From NCBI RefSeq assembly GCF_003121585.1, contig NZ_QEOO01000026.1, forward strand, positions 124,001 through 188,000: 64,000 nt of DNA, given 5' to 3'. Every line of letters begins with the position of its first letter. Position 1 is the stretch's first letter. Source of the DNA: Nocardioides speluncae (GTDB lineage: Bacteria > Actinomycetota > Actinomycetes > Propionibacteriales > Nocardioidaceae). Positions 35,646-43,817 of the stretch are shown here, piece by piece. The notes under the pieces are model-generated. The model had not been told where the DNA came from, made no database searches, and saw only the letters and a list, made by a program, of their open reading frames with translations. Position numbers and translations under genes: made by a program.

Positions 35646-37670
35646 TCACGCGCTGACTGCGGCGGCGAACTGGGAGCGGTAGAGGGCGGCATAGGCGCCG
35701 TCGGCGGCGAGCAGGGAGTCGTGGGTGCCCTGTTCGACGATCGAGCCGTTCTCCATCACCAGGATCAGGTCGGCGTCGCGGATCGTGGAGAGGCGGTGGG
35801 CGATCACGAACGACGTGCGGTCGGTGCGGAGGGCGGCCATCGCGTGCTGGAGCAGCAGCTCGGTGCGGGTGTCGACCGACGACGTGGCCTCGTCCAGGAT
35901 CAGCAGCGCCGGGTCGGCGAGGAAGGCCCGCGCGATGGTGATCAGCTGGCGCTCGCCGGCCGAGACTCCTCCGCCATCTTCGTTGATCACGGTGTCGTAA
36001 GAGTCCGGGAGCGAGTGCACGAAGCGGTCCACGAAGGTCGCCTTCGCCGCCGCGAGGATCTCCTCCTCGGACGAACCCGGCCGGCCGTAGCCGATGTTGT
36101 CGCGGATGGTGCCCTCGAACAGCCAGGTGTCCTGCAGCACCATCCCGATCCGCGATCGCAGCTCCCCGCGCGGCATCGACGCGATGTCGACCCCGTCCAA
36201 GGTGATCCGGCCGCCGTCGAGCTCGTAGAACCGCATCACCAGGTTGACCAGCGTGCTCTTGCCGGCACCGGTGGGACCGACGATGGCAACCGTCTGGCCG
36301 GGGTGTACGTCGAGCGAGAGGTCCTCGATCAGCGGCTTGTCCTCGTCGTACCGGAAGGAGACGTCCTCGAACACGACCTCGCCGAAGTCGTTGGCCGCGA
36401 CCTTGGTGGTCTCGACGACGCTCGCTGGCGCTCGCTGCTCGACCACCCGGGATCCAGACTCCTCCTCGGCGTCGAGCAGCTCGAATACCCGCTCGGCGGA
36501 GGCGACGCCGGACTGCAGCAGGTTGACCATCGACGCGACCTGGGTGAGCGGCTGGGTGAACTGGCGGGAGTACTGGATGAAGGCCTGGACGTCGCCCAGC
36601 GACATCGTGCCGTTGGCGACCCGGAGACCGCCGAGGACGGCGATCACGACGTAGTTCAGGTTCCCGATGAACATCATCACCGGCATGATCAGCCCGGACA
36701 CGAACTGCGCTCCGAACGACGCCTTGAACAGCTCGTCGTTCTGCTCCTCGAACGCCTGCTCCACCTCGTGCTGGCGGCCGAAGACCTTGACCAGCGAATG
36801 GCCGGTGAAGGCCTCCTCGATGTGCGCGTTGAGCTTGCCGGTACGCCGCCACTGCTGGATGAACATCCCCTGCGAGCGCTTCATGATCCGGCCGGTCACC
36901 AGCATCGTGATCGGCACCGTGACCAGGGCGACCAGGGCCAGCGTCGGCGAGATCCAGAACATCATCGCCAGCACCCCGACGACCGTCAGCAGCGAGGTAA
37001 GCAGCTGGCTCATGGTCTGCTGCAGGCTCTGGCTGATGTTGTCGATGTCGTTGGTGACCCGCGACAGCAGCTCGCCGCGCGGCTGCTTGTCGAAGTAGCG
37101 CAGCGGCAGCCGGTTGATCTTCTCCTCGACGTCCTCGCGCATCCGCCGCACCGTGCTCTGGACGACATCGTTGAGCAGGTAGCCCTGCAGGAACGCGGCG
37201 ATCGACGACGCGACGTACACGCCGAGGACCAGCAGGAGTACGCCGCCCACGGCGCCGAAGTCGACACCCTGACCGGGCACCACCTCCATCCCGCTGAGCA
37301 TGTCGGCGAGCTGGCCGTCGCCGCGGTCGCGCAGCGTCTCGAGCGCCTGCTCCTTGGTGGCACCAGTCTCGCCGAGCTGGCGGCCGAAGAGGCCCGCGAA
37401 GATCAGGTCGGTCGCGCGGCCGAGGATCTTCGGGCCGATCACCGCGAACGCGACCGACAGCACCGCGAGCCCGACGACGCCGACGACCTTGCCGCGGTCC
37501 GGCCGCATCCGCGCGATCAGCCGCTTGGCCGAGGGGCCGAAGGTCATCGCCTTCTGGCCGACCATGCCACCACCGAACGGGCCGCGGCCCGGACCGGGCC
37601 CCTGGACGACGCGCTCGGTCTCCTTGAGCTGCCCGCCCTTCTCGGCCGGCGCTCCCCCGTTGGTGCTCAC
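35646..37670 (-). CDS. ABC exporter half-transporter, TM287/288-like, subunit 1
   Basis: 674 aa, GTG start overlapping the partner stop (GTGA). Six-helix exporter domain (about 60-390) fused to an ABC domain: Walker A GPTGAGKST, Walker B LLILDEATSSVD with intact catalytic Glu, switch His in VIAHRLST. Its signature is SAGERQL instead of SGGQ, the usual deviation in the member that completes the degenerate ATP site. A translated palindromic repeat supplies the linker EQRAPASVVETTK between membrane and ABC domains. Confidence 0.94.
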   Translation of the reverse strand: MSTNGGAPAEKGGQLKETERVVQGPGPGRGPFGGGMVGQKAMTFGPSAKRLIARMRPDRGKVVGVVGLAVLSVAFAVIGPKILGRATDLIFAGLFGRQLGETGATKEQALETLRDRGDGQLADMLSGMEVVPGQGVDFGAVGGVLLLVLGVYVASSIAAFLQGYLLNDVVQSTVRRMREDVEEKINRLPLRYFDKQPRGELLSRVTNDIDNISQSLQQTMSQLLTSLLTVVGVLAMMFWISPTLALVALVTVPITMLVTGRIMKRSQGMFIQQWRRTGKLNAHIEEAFTGHSLVKVFGRQHEVEQAFEEQNDELFKASFGAQFVSGLIMPVMMFIGNLNYVVIAVLGGLRVANGTMSLGDVQAFIQYSRQFTQPLTQVASMVNLLQSGVASAERVFELLDAEEESGSRVVEQRAPASVVETTKVAANDFGEVVFEDVSFRYDEDKPLIEDLSLDVHPGQTVAIVGPTGAGKSTLVNLVMRFYELDGGRITLDGVDIASMPRGELRSRIGMVLQDTWLFEGTIRDNIGYGRPGSSEEEILAAAKATFVDRFVHSLPDSYDTVINEDGGGVSAGERQLITIARAFLADPALLILDEATSSVDTRTELLLQHAMAALRTDRTSFVIAHRLSTIRDADLILVMENGSIVEQGTHDSLLAADGAYAALYRSQFAAAVSA
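36405..36447. repeat. GGTGGTC-type palindrome inside the ABC exporter gene (family 2)
   Basis: GGTGGTCTCGACGACG...TGCTCGACCACC, 43 bp. The outer 16 and 12 bp are identical, in reverse orientation, to the intergenic copy at 40032-40073; only the central loop differs. It is read through in frame as part of the domain linker. Confidence 0.7.
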
Positions 37671-39400
37671 GCGACCTCCTCCTCGGTCAGCTGGGACTGG
37701 ACGATCTCTTGGTACGTCGGGTTGTCGGCGAGCAGCTCGTCATGGCTGCCGTGACCGACGATCTCGCCGTCCTCGAGCACCACGATCTGGTCGGCGTCGA
37801 GGATCGTGGAGACCCGCTGTGCGACGATCACCACCGTCGCGTCGCGGGTGATCGGCTGCAGCGCGCGGCGCAGCCGGGCGTCGGTGGCGACGTCGAGCGC
37901 GGAGAACGAGTCGTCGAAGAGGTAGATCTCCGGCATCTTGATCAGCGCCCGCGCGATCGCGAGCCGTTGCCGCTGACCACCCGAGACGTTGGTGCCGCCC
38001 TGCGCGACGGCTAAGTCCAGGCCCTCGGGCATCGCCTCCACGAAGTCGCGCGCCTGCGCGATCTCCAGGGCCGCCCACATCTCCTCCTCGGAGGCGTCCG
38101 GCTTGCCGTACTGCAGGTTCGAGCGGATCGTGCCGCTGAACAGGTACGCCTTCTGCGGCACCAGCCCGATCGTGCTCCACAGCAGGTCCTGGTCGAGGTC
38201 GCGGACGTCGACGCCGTCGATGGTGACCCGGCCGCCGGTGGCGTCGTACAGGCGCGGCACCAGGTTGAGCAGCGTGGTTTTGCCGGCGCCGGTCGACCCG
38301 ATCACGGCCGTGGTCTCTCCCGGTCGCGCGGTGAGCGAGATCCGCCGCAGCACTGGGTCGTCGGCGCCGGGGTAGCAGAACTCGACGTCGTCGAGCGCGA
38401 GTACGCCGCGGCGGGCGAGGCTTACGACCGGGGACACAGGGGGTCTAACGGAAGTTTCGGCCTCTAGTACCTCGGTGATCCGGTCGGCGCAGACCGCCGC
38501 CCGCGGGACCATCACCAGCATGAACGTCGCCATCATCACCGACATCAGGATCTGCATCAGGTAGCTCATGAACGCGGTCAGCGAGCCGATCTGCATCTCG
38601 CCGTTGTCGACCCGGTGGCCGCCGAACCAGAAGACGCCGACGATCGAGGCGTTCATGATCAGCATCACGATCGGGAACATCGTCGCCATCCAGCGGCCGG
38701 TGCTGACCGCGACTCCTGTGAGCTTGTCGTTCGCGTGGGCGAAGCGCTGGGTCTCGTAGGGCTCACGGACGAACGCGCGGACCACCCGGATGCCGGTGAT
38801 CTGCTCGCGCAGGATCCGGTTGACCGAGTCGATCCGGTCCTGCATCACCCGGAAGCCCGGGATCATCCGGCTGATCACCAGGCCGACGGCGAGGAAGAGC
38901 GCCGGGATGCAGATCGCCAGCAGCCAGGACAGGCCGAGGTCCTCGTGCATCGCCATCAGGATGCCGCCGACCATCATCATCGGCGCCGCCACGACCATGG
39001 TCGCGCCCATCAGCACGACCATCTGGACCTGCTGGACGTCGTTGGTGGTCCGGGTGATCAGGGACGGGGCGCCGAAGCGGTCGACCTCGCGGCTGGAGAA
39101 CGTGCCGACGCGGTGGAATATCGCGCGGCGTACGTCGCGGCCGAACGCCATCGCCGTACGCGCTCCGAAGTAGACCGCGATCATGCTGCACACGACCTGG
39201 ACCAGCGAGACCGCCAGCATCAGCCCGCCGACGCGCAGGATGTAGCCGGTGTCGCCCTGGGCCACGCCGTGGTCGATGATGTCTGCGTTCAGGCTCGGCA
39301 GGTAGAGCATCGCGAGGGTGCCGAGGAACTGCAGGAGTACGACGAGCATCAGGTAGCCCTGGTAGGGCTTGAGCCACTCGCGGAGCAGTCGGGGGAGCAA
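37667..39400 (-). CDS. ABC exporter half-transporter, TM287/288-like, subunit 2 (degenerate site)
   Basis: 577 aa, TTG start at 39400 preceded by GGAAGGA. Exporter membrane domain then ABC domain: Walker A GSTGAGKTT, canonical signature VSGGQRQRLAIARAL. Walker B is IYLFDDSFSALD, with Asp where the catalytic Glu belongs, and the switch is AQRVST with Gln for His. Together with the partner's SAGERQ this builds one inactive and one active ATP site, the hallmark of heterodimeric drug exporters (TM287/288, BmrCD, LmrCD). Confidence 0.94.
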   Translation of the reverse strand: MLPRLLREWLKPYQGYLMLVVLLQFLGTLAMLYLPSLNADIIDHGVAQGDTGYILRVGGLMLAVSLVQVVCSMIAVYFGARTAMAFGRDVRRAIFHRVGTFSSREVDRFGAPSLITRTTNDVQQVQMVVLMGATMVVAAPMMMVGGILMAMHEDLGLSWLLAICIPALFLAVGLVISRMIPGFRVMQDRIDSVNRILREQITGIRVVRAFVREPYETQRFAHANDKLTGVAVSTGRWMATMFPIVMLIMNASIVGVFWFGGHRVDNGEMQIGSLTAFMSYLMQILMSVMMATFMLVMVPRAAVCADRITEVLEAETSVRPPVSPVVSLARRGVLALDDVEFCYPGADDPVLRRISLTARPGETTAVIGSTGAGKTTLLNLVPRLYDATGGRVTIDGVDVRDLDQDLLWSTIGLVPQKAYLFSGTIRSNLQYGKPDASEEEMWAALEIAQARDFVEAMPEGLDLAVAQGGTNVSGGQRQRLAIARALIKMPEIYLFDDSFSALDVATDARLRRALQPITRDATVVIVAQRVSTILDADQIVVLEDGEIVGHGSHDELLADNPTYQEIVQSQLTEEEVA

Positions 39401-39402
39401 GT

Positions 39403-39981
39403 TCAGTCCTTCCTCAGGATGCCGTGCAGGACCGTGTCCACGATCTGCTCGGGGGTCAGGATGTGCTGGTCCGAGATGTGCGGGTGGCTGCCGGAGAAGG
39501 TCAGCAGGCGGAGCAGGTGCACGGCCTGCGCCGGGTCGACGGTGAGGTGGCCAGCGTCGTCGCCGATCAAGGCGACCGCCAGCTGCCGGTACTCGTCCTC
39601 TGGCTCGATGCGCCGGTGCCGCTGATGCCGCTCCGGCGGCTTGCGGAGACCGAGCGCGGTCATCACCGCGAAGATCTCGATGAACCGGCCCTGCAGCAGC
39701 CCGGTCAGGGCAACCAGCCGGTCGCGCAGCGGCTGGCCGGCGTCGATCCGACGTACCTCCGCGATGAACTCGTCGGCGTCGAAGACGTGGTCGAGCAGCG
39801 CGTCGAAGATCTCGTCCTTGGACGAGAAGACCCGGAAGATCGTGCCCTCCGCGATCCCCGCCGCCTCGGCGATCATCTTGGTCGTCGTCGCCGTACCGCG
39901 CTCGACGACCAGCGGTCGGGCCGCCTCCAGGATCGCCGCCCGGCGGTCCTCCGGCGACATCGGCGCTGCACGTGGGCTCAT
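39403..39981 (-). CDS. TetR-family transcriptional repressor of the ABC exporter
   Basis: 192 aa from ATG 39981. N-terminal helix-turn-helix AAILEAARPLVVERGTATTTKMIAEAAGIAEGTIFRVFSSKDEIFDALL (about 10-57). Ends 2 bp before the exporter operon start, so regulator and exporter are one transcript. An 18 bp palindrome lies 17 bp upstream of its start. Drug-responsive autorepression is the simplest reading. Confidence 0.93.
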   Translation of the reverse strand: MSPRAAPMSPEDRRAAILEAARPLVVERGTATTTKMIAEAAGIAEGTIFRVFSSKDEIFDALLDHVFDADEFIAEVRRIDAGQPLRDRLVALTGLLQGRFIEIFAVMTALGLRKPPERHQRHRRIEPEDEYRQLAVALIGDDAGHLTVDPAQAVHLLRLLTFSGSHPHISDQHILTPEQIVDTVLHGILRKD

Positions 39982-39997
39982 GTCGTACGACGGTAAC

Positions 39998-40015
39998 TGA
40001 GTGAGCACTCACTCA
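39998..40015. promoter_or_regulatory. TetR-type operator
   Basis: TGAGTGAGCACTCACTCA: 8 bp perfect arms around CA. TGAGTGN...CACTCA dyads are a common TetR-family target, and it sits directly upstream of the tetR-exporter operon. Confidence 0.75.
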
Positions 40016-40031
40016 CAAACGGTTTTGGCTG

Positions 40032-40073
40032 GGTGGTCGAGCAGGTTGCGCAGCAACCGTCGTCGAGACCACC
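40032..40073. repeat. GGTGGTC-type palindrome, intergenic (family 2)
   Basis: 42 bp: GGTGGTCGAGCA, core GGTTGCGCAGCAACC, then GTCGTCGAGACCACC. It lies 5 bp past the methyltransferase stop, where a terminator would be, and is the reference copy for three related sequences found inside genes. Confidence 0.75.
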
Positions 40074-40078
40074 AACGC

Positions 40079-40831
40079 TCAGCGACGCCGGGCGCGGTAC
40101 ACCAACGTCCGGATCGGCAGGTCGAACTCGGCGGCCGCGGTCTCGGGACGGGAGCCGAGGAAGTCGCGGATCCGGCCGAGCACCTCGGCCCGTTCCTCGG
40201 GCGAGACCACGATCGTGTGCGAGTGGGTGCCGATGGTGGCGGTGAGGCTGTCGGCGGTACGCCGCTGCGCGTGGTCGAAGGCGCCCTCTTCGAACGGGGT
40301 GAGCGACGGGTGGGCCAGGGCCTCGACAACAGCGAACTGGACGTTCGAGCGACTGGCTTCGGTCCGGCTGAGCCCGTCGAGCTCGCGGACCCACTCGACG
40401 CGGTCGTCGCTGACGTTCCAGAACCCGGCCACGGCACCGCCCGGACGGAGCACCCGGGCGATCTCGGAGAGCGCCGGCTCCGGATCGAACCAGTGGAACG
40501 CCTGGCCGACCAGCACCGCGTCGACCGAGTCGTCGGCAAGCGGGATCGCCTCGGCGGCGCCGAGGTGGGCGGCTACAGCGGGGAACCTGAGGCGCAGCTC
40601 GGCCAGCATCCCCTCGTCCGGCTCGACCGCGGTCACGTCGTAGCCGAGGTCGAGCAGGGTCCCGGTCAGCTTGCCGGTGCCGGCCGCGAGATCGAGCACG
40701 TCGCGCACCGGATGGTCGGCCGCGGCCAGCGCCCACTCGATCCCGCTGACCGGGTAGTCGGGCCGGTGCTCGGCGTACTCCCGCGCGGTCGCGCCGAACG
40801 ATTGCGACCGCCGTGCCATCAGCTCGTCCAT
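40079..40831 (-). CDS. class I SAM-dependent methyltransferase
   Basis: 250 aa. Motif I VLDLAAGTGKLTGTLLDLG (about 45-63), acidic VEPDEGML as motif post-I, AIPLADDSVDAVLVGQAFHWFDPEPALSEIARVLRPGG as motifs II-III. This is the UbiE/BioC-like type 11 fold common in small-molecule methylation; FGATAREYAEHRPDYP at the N-terminus is typical of an uncharacterised clade. Substrate unknown. Confidence 0.9.
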   Translation of the reverse strand: MDELMARRSQSFGATAREYAEHRPDYPVSGIEWALAAADHPVRDVLDLAAGTGKLTGTLLDLGYDVTAVEPDEGMLAELRLRFPAVAAHLGAAEAIPLADDSVDAVLVGQAFHWFDPEPALSEIARVLRPGGAVAGFWNVSDDRVEWVRELDGLSRTEASRSNVQFAVVEALAHPSLTPFEEGAFDHAQRRTADSLTATIGTHSHTIVVSPEERAEVLGRIRDFLGSRPETAAAEFDLPIRTLVYRARRR

Positions 40832-40846
40832 GGGACCGAAACTACG

Positions 40847-41512
40847 TCAGGGGGCCAGCCGTTCGATCCGCCAAGTCTCGACAGGCTCGACCACCGAAGA
40901 AGGCTCCCGGATGTAGACGAGCCGGTCGTGCATCCGGCCGGGGCGGCCCTGCCAGAACTCCACGCGGTCGGGGCGGACGGCGTACCCGCCCCAGTCATCG
41001 GGCACCGGCACCTGGTCAGGGAAGCGCTCGGAGACCTCGGCGTACGCCGCGTCCAGCTCGTCGCGGCCGGTGACCACCGAGGACTGGGGCGAGGCCCAGG
41101 CGCCGAGCTGGGAGCCGCGCGGGCGGCTGTCGAAGTACGCCGCGACCTCGTCGCGCGGCAGCGGCTCGGCGACACCGTCGACCCGGACCTGCCGCTCCAG
41201 CACGAACCACGGGAAGTGCAGCGCGCAGACCGGGTTGGCGGCCAGCTCCTCACCCTTCTGCGATGCGGTGTTGGTGAAGAAGATGAAGCCCCGCGAGTCG
41301 AGACCCTTCAGCAGCACCGCCCGCGCCGACGGCCGACCGGCCGCGGAGACCGTCGACAGCACCATCGCGTTCACGTCGTACAGCCCGGCAAGGCGCGCGT
41401 CGGCGAACCAGCGCTCGAACATCGTCACCGGGTCCGGCGCGAGGTCGTCCTCGCGCAGGCCGTCGGCGGCGTACTCCTCGCGGAGCGCCGTCAGGTCGAC
41501 CGGCTCGGCCAT
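40847..41512 (-). CDS. pdxH: pyridoxamine 5'-phosphate oxidase
   Basis: 221 aa. FMN enzyme oxidising PNP/PMP to pyridoxal phosphate. N-terminal AMVLSTVSAAGRPSARAVLLKGLDSRGFIFFTN, central LHFPWFVLERQVRVDGVAEPL, and the conserved C-terminus WRIERLAP. Directly before this end is SSVVEPVET, encoded by a dispersed palindromic repeat and absent from ordinary PdxH sequences, so the protein tolerates an insertion next to its last conserved motif. Confidence 0.95.
   Translation of the reverse strand: MAEPVDLTALREEYAADGLREDDLAPDPVTMFERWFADARLAGLYDVNAMVLSTVSAAGRPSARAVLLKGLDSRGFIFFTNTASQKGEELAANPVCALHFPWFVLERQVRVDGVAEPLPRDEVAAYFDSRPRGSQLGAWASPQSSVVTGRDELDAAYAEVSERFPDQVPVPDDWGGYAVRPDRVEFWQGRPGRMHDRLVYIREPSSVVEPVETWRIERLAP
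40875..40895. repeat. short GGTCGAG-CCTG-TCGAGAC repeat inside pdxH (family 2, minimal form)
   Basis: GTCTCGACAGGCTCGACCACC: the shortest member of the GGTGGTC family in the window, translated on the minus strand as VVEPVET. Peptides of this sequence recur in actinobacterial proteomes where this repeat lands in genes (recollection, not checked). Confidence 0.65.
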
Positions 41513-41526
41513 CTACTTCGGCTCCG

Positions 41527-42042
41527 TCACTTCATGGGAGCGGCGAACCCGCGGGCCTGGCTGCCGGAGTCGTCGAGGTGCTCGCCCAGCTTGGCGAGCG
41601 CGGCGCCCACCTTCGCCAGGGTGTCGGCGATCGCCTCCATGGAGGTGGCCAGGTCGCCGAGCCGGCTGGTGGTCGAGCCCATCTCGTCGGCCGCCTCGGC
41701 GAAGCGCTTCGCGGGGCCGTCCATCAGCGGGACCTTCTTGGCGCTGTCGGCGGCATCGCCGATCAGCGACACGCCCTTGCCGAGCGACTCGACGATGTCG
41801 CCGAGGGCGCTGGCCGAGTCGCCGAGAGTGCCCTTGATGCCGGACGAACCGTCCTCGCCGACCAGCGCGACGGCGGCCTGCTTGGCCTGCTCGCCGGCGT
41901 TGCTCAGCCCCGCCGCGAACTTCTCGAAGAACTCCGGCAGCTGGCCGACGGCCTCCAGCGAACCCTGGTTCTTGGTGACGATCTCAATGACGTTGCCCAG
42001 CTTGTCGGCGTCCAGACCGCCGAGCAGGTTTCCGAGGTCCAT
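41527..42042 (-). CDS. hypothetical helical protein beside pdxH
   Basis: 171 aa from ATG 42042. Not recognised. It is Ala/Gly/Asp/Ser-rich and predicted mostly alpha-helical with heptad-like spacing (MDLGNLLGGLDADKLGNVIEIV, LPEFFEKFAAGLSNAGEQAKQAA, TSRLGDLATSMEAIADTLAKVGAALAKLGEHLDD). No signal or membrane segment. A coiled-coil or scaffold-like role is possible. It ends 14 bp before pdxH starts and is divergent from citrate synthase. Confidence 0.7.
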   Translation of the reverse strand: MDLGNLLGGLDADKLGNVIEIVTKNQGSLEAVGQLPEFFEKFAAGLSNAGEQAKQAAVALVGEDGSSGIKGTLGDSASALGDIVESLGKGVSLIGDAADSAKKVPLMDGPAKRFAEAADEMGSTTSRLGDLATSMEAIADTLAKVGAALAKLGEHLDDSGSQARGFAAPMK

Positions 42043-42110
42043 GGCGCTGACACTAGTGCCCAGTGAGGCAGAATGCGGCGACGGAAGAACCAAGTCTAAG
42101 GAGCCAGCGC

Positions 42111-43214
42111 ATGACCGAGGTTCACCACGGGCTGGAGGGTGTGGTCGCCTTCGAGACCGAGATCGCCGAACCCGACAAGGAAGGCTCCGCGCTCCGCTAC
42201 CGCGGTGTCGACATCGAGGAGATCGTCGGCCGGATCCCGTTCGAGAACGTCTGGGGCCTGCTCATCGACGGCGCCTACGAGCCTGGCCTGCCGCCGGCCG
42301 AGCCCTACAACCTGCCCGTCCACAGCGGCGACGTGCGCGTCGACGTACAGGCCGCGGTCGCCATGCTGGCGCCGGCGTTCGGCTTCGGGCAGACCTATGA
42401 CATCTCCGACGAGCAGGCTCGCGACGACCTCAGCCGGGTCGCGGTGATGGTGCTGTCGTACGCCGCGCAGTCGGCCCGCGGCCTGATGCAGCCGGTCGTC
42501 CCGCAGCGTGAGGTCGACAAGGGCGCCACTCTCGCCGAGCGGTTCATGATCCGCTGGAAGGGCGAGGCGGACCCCGAGCACGTCAAGGCGATCGACGCCT
42601 ACTGGAGCTCGGCGGCCGAGCACGGCATGAACGCCTCCACCTTCACCGCGCGGGTGATCACGAGCACCGGCGCCGACGTGGCTGCCGCCTTCTCCGGTGC
42701 CATCGGCGCGATGTCCGGGCCGCTGCACGGCGGCGCGCCGTCGCGGGTGCTGCACATGATCGAGGAGGTCGAGAAGCGCGGCGACGCGGCGTCGTACGTC
42801 AAGGAGCTGCTGGACGCCGGCGAGCGGCTGATGGGCTTCGGCCACCGCGTCTACCGGGCCGAGGACCCGCGGGCCCGGGTGCTGCGGCGTACCGCGCGCG
42901 AGCTGAACGCGCCCCGGTACCAGGTCGCCGAGGCGCTGGAGCAGGCCGCGCTCAAGGAGCTGCGCGAGCGGCGCCCGGACCGGGTGCTGGAGACCAACGT
43001 GGAGTTCTGGGCCGCGATCGTGCTCGACTTCGCACAGGTGCCGCCGCACATGTTCACCTCGATGTTTACCTGTGCTCGTACCGGCGGCTGGTCGGCGCAC
43101 ATCCTGGAGCAGAAGCGCACCGGCAGGCTGATCCGGCCGTCGGCCATCTATACCGGTCCGGCCGCCCGCAAGGCCGCCGAGGTCGACGGCTGGCACGAGG
43201 AGTGGGCCACGTAA
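42111..43214 (+). CDS. citrate synthase
   Basis: 367 aa; AAGGAG at 42099-42104 supports ATG 42111. Type I (short, PrpC/CitA-like) citrate synthase: SGAIGAMSGPLHGGAPSRV with substrate His, GFGHRVYRAEDPRA with catalytic His and Arg, and VEFWAAIVLDFAQVPPHMFTSMFTCARTGGWSAHILEQ containing the catalytic Asp. Condenses acetyl-CoA with oxaloacetate; 2-methylcitrate synthase activity is possible but no prp genes are adjacent. Confidence 0.94.
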   Translation: MTEVHHGLEGVVAFETEIAEPDKEGSALRYRGVDIEEIVGRIPFENVWGLLIDGAYEPGLPPAEPYNLPVHSGDVRVDVQAAVAMLAPAFGFGQTYDISDEQARDDLSRVAVMVLSYAAQSARGLMQPVVPQREVDKGATLAERFMIRWKGEADPEHVKAIDAYWSSAAEHGMNASTFTARVITSTGADVAAAFSGAIGAMSGPLHGGAPSRVLHMIEEVEKRGDAASYVKELLDAGERLMGFGHRVYRAEDPRARVLRRTARELNAPRYQVAEALEQAALKELRERRPDRVLETNVEFWAAIVLDFAQVPPHMFTSMFTCARTGGWSAHILEQKRTGRLIRPSAIYTGPAARKAAEVDGWHEEWAT

Positions 43215-43224
43215 CTTGGCGGTC

Positions 43225-43794
43225 ATGCGAAAGATGACCTACTACGTCGGCCTGAGCGTCGACGGCTACATCGCCGGGCCCGAGGGCGAAGTCGACTTCT
43301 ACGGGGTGCCGTCGGCCGAGCTGATCGGGCACTGGCGGCAGGAGTACCCCGAGGTGCTGCCGACCCATGTCCGCGCGGCGATGGGCAGCGACGAGCCCAA
43401 CCGGCGGTTCGACACGATCGTCATGGGCCGGGCGACGTACGACCTCGCCTACCGCGAAGGCATCACCTCGCCGTACGCGCATCTCAAGCAGTACGTCGTC
43501 AGCTCGCGCCTGCCGGAGGACGTCGACCCGGCGGTGACCGTGGTGCGCGAAGATCCGGCCGCCGTCGTCCGCGCGCTGAAGGAGGAGGACGGGCTGGACA
43601 TCTACCTCGCCGGCGGCGGCAAACTCGCCTCGCACCTGATCGACGAGGTCGACGAGCTGATCGTGAAGCGCTACCCGGTCATCGCCGGGGCCGGTACGCC
43701 GATGTTCGGCGACACGTTCTCGCCGACCCAGTTCCGGCACGTCGTCACCCACGACCTCGACGGCGGCCAGGTCTCGACGTTCGCCCGCGTCTGA
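43225..43794 (+). CDS. RibD C-terminal / dihydrofolate reductase-like protein
   Basis: 189 aa from ATG 43225. Fold signature MRKMTYYVGLSVDGYIAGPEGEVDFY at the start, IVMGRATYDLAY in the middle, DIYLAGGGKLASHLIDEVDEL for NADPH binding, and ISxVP-like VIAGAGTPMFG. Such proteins are NADPH-dependent reductases of uncertain substrate; the true folA active-site pattern is not fully present. Starts 10 bp after citrate synthase. Confidence 0.88.
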   Translation: MRKMTYYVGLSVDGYIAGPEGEVDFYGVPSAELIGHWRQEYPEVLPTHVRAAMGSDEPNRRFDTIVMGRATYDLAYREGITSPYAHLKQYVVSSRLPEDVDPAVTVVREDPAAVVRALKEEDGLDIYLAGGGKLASHLIDEVDELIVKRYPVIAGAGTPMFGDTFSPTQFRHVVTHDLDGGQVSTFARV

Positions 43795-43817
43795 CGTCCG
43801 CCCAAGACCTATTGCGA

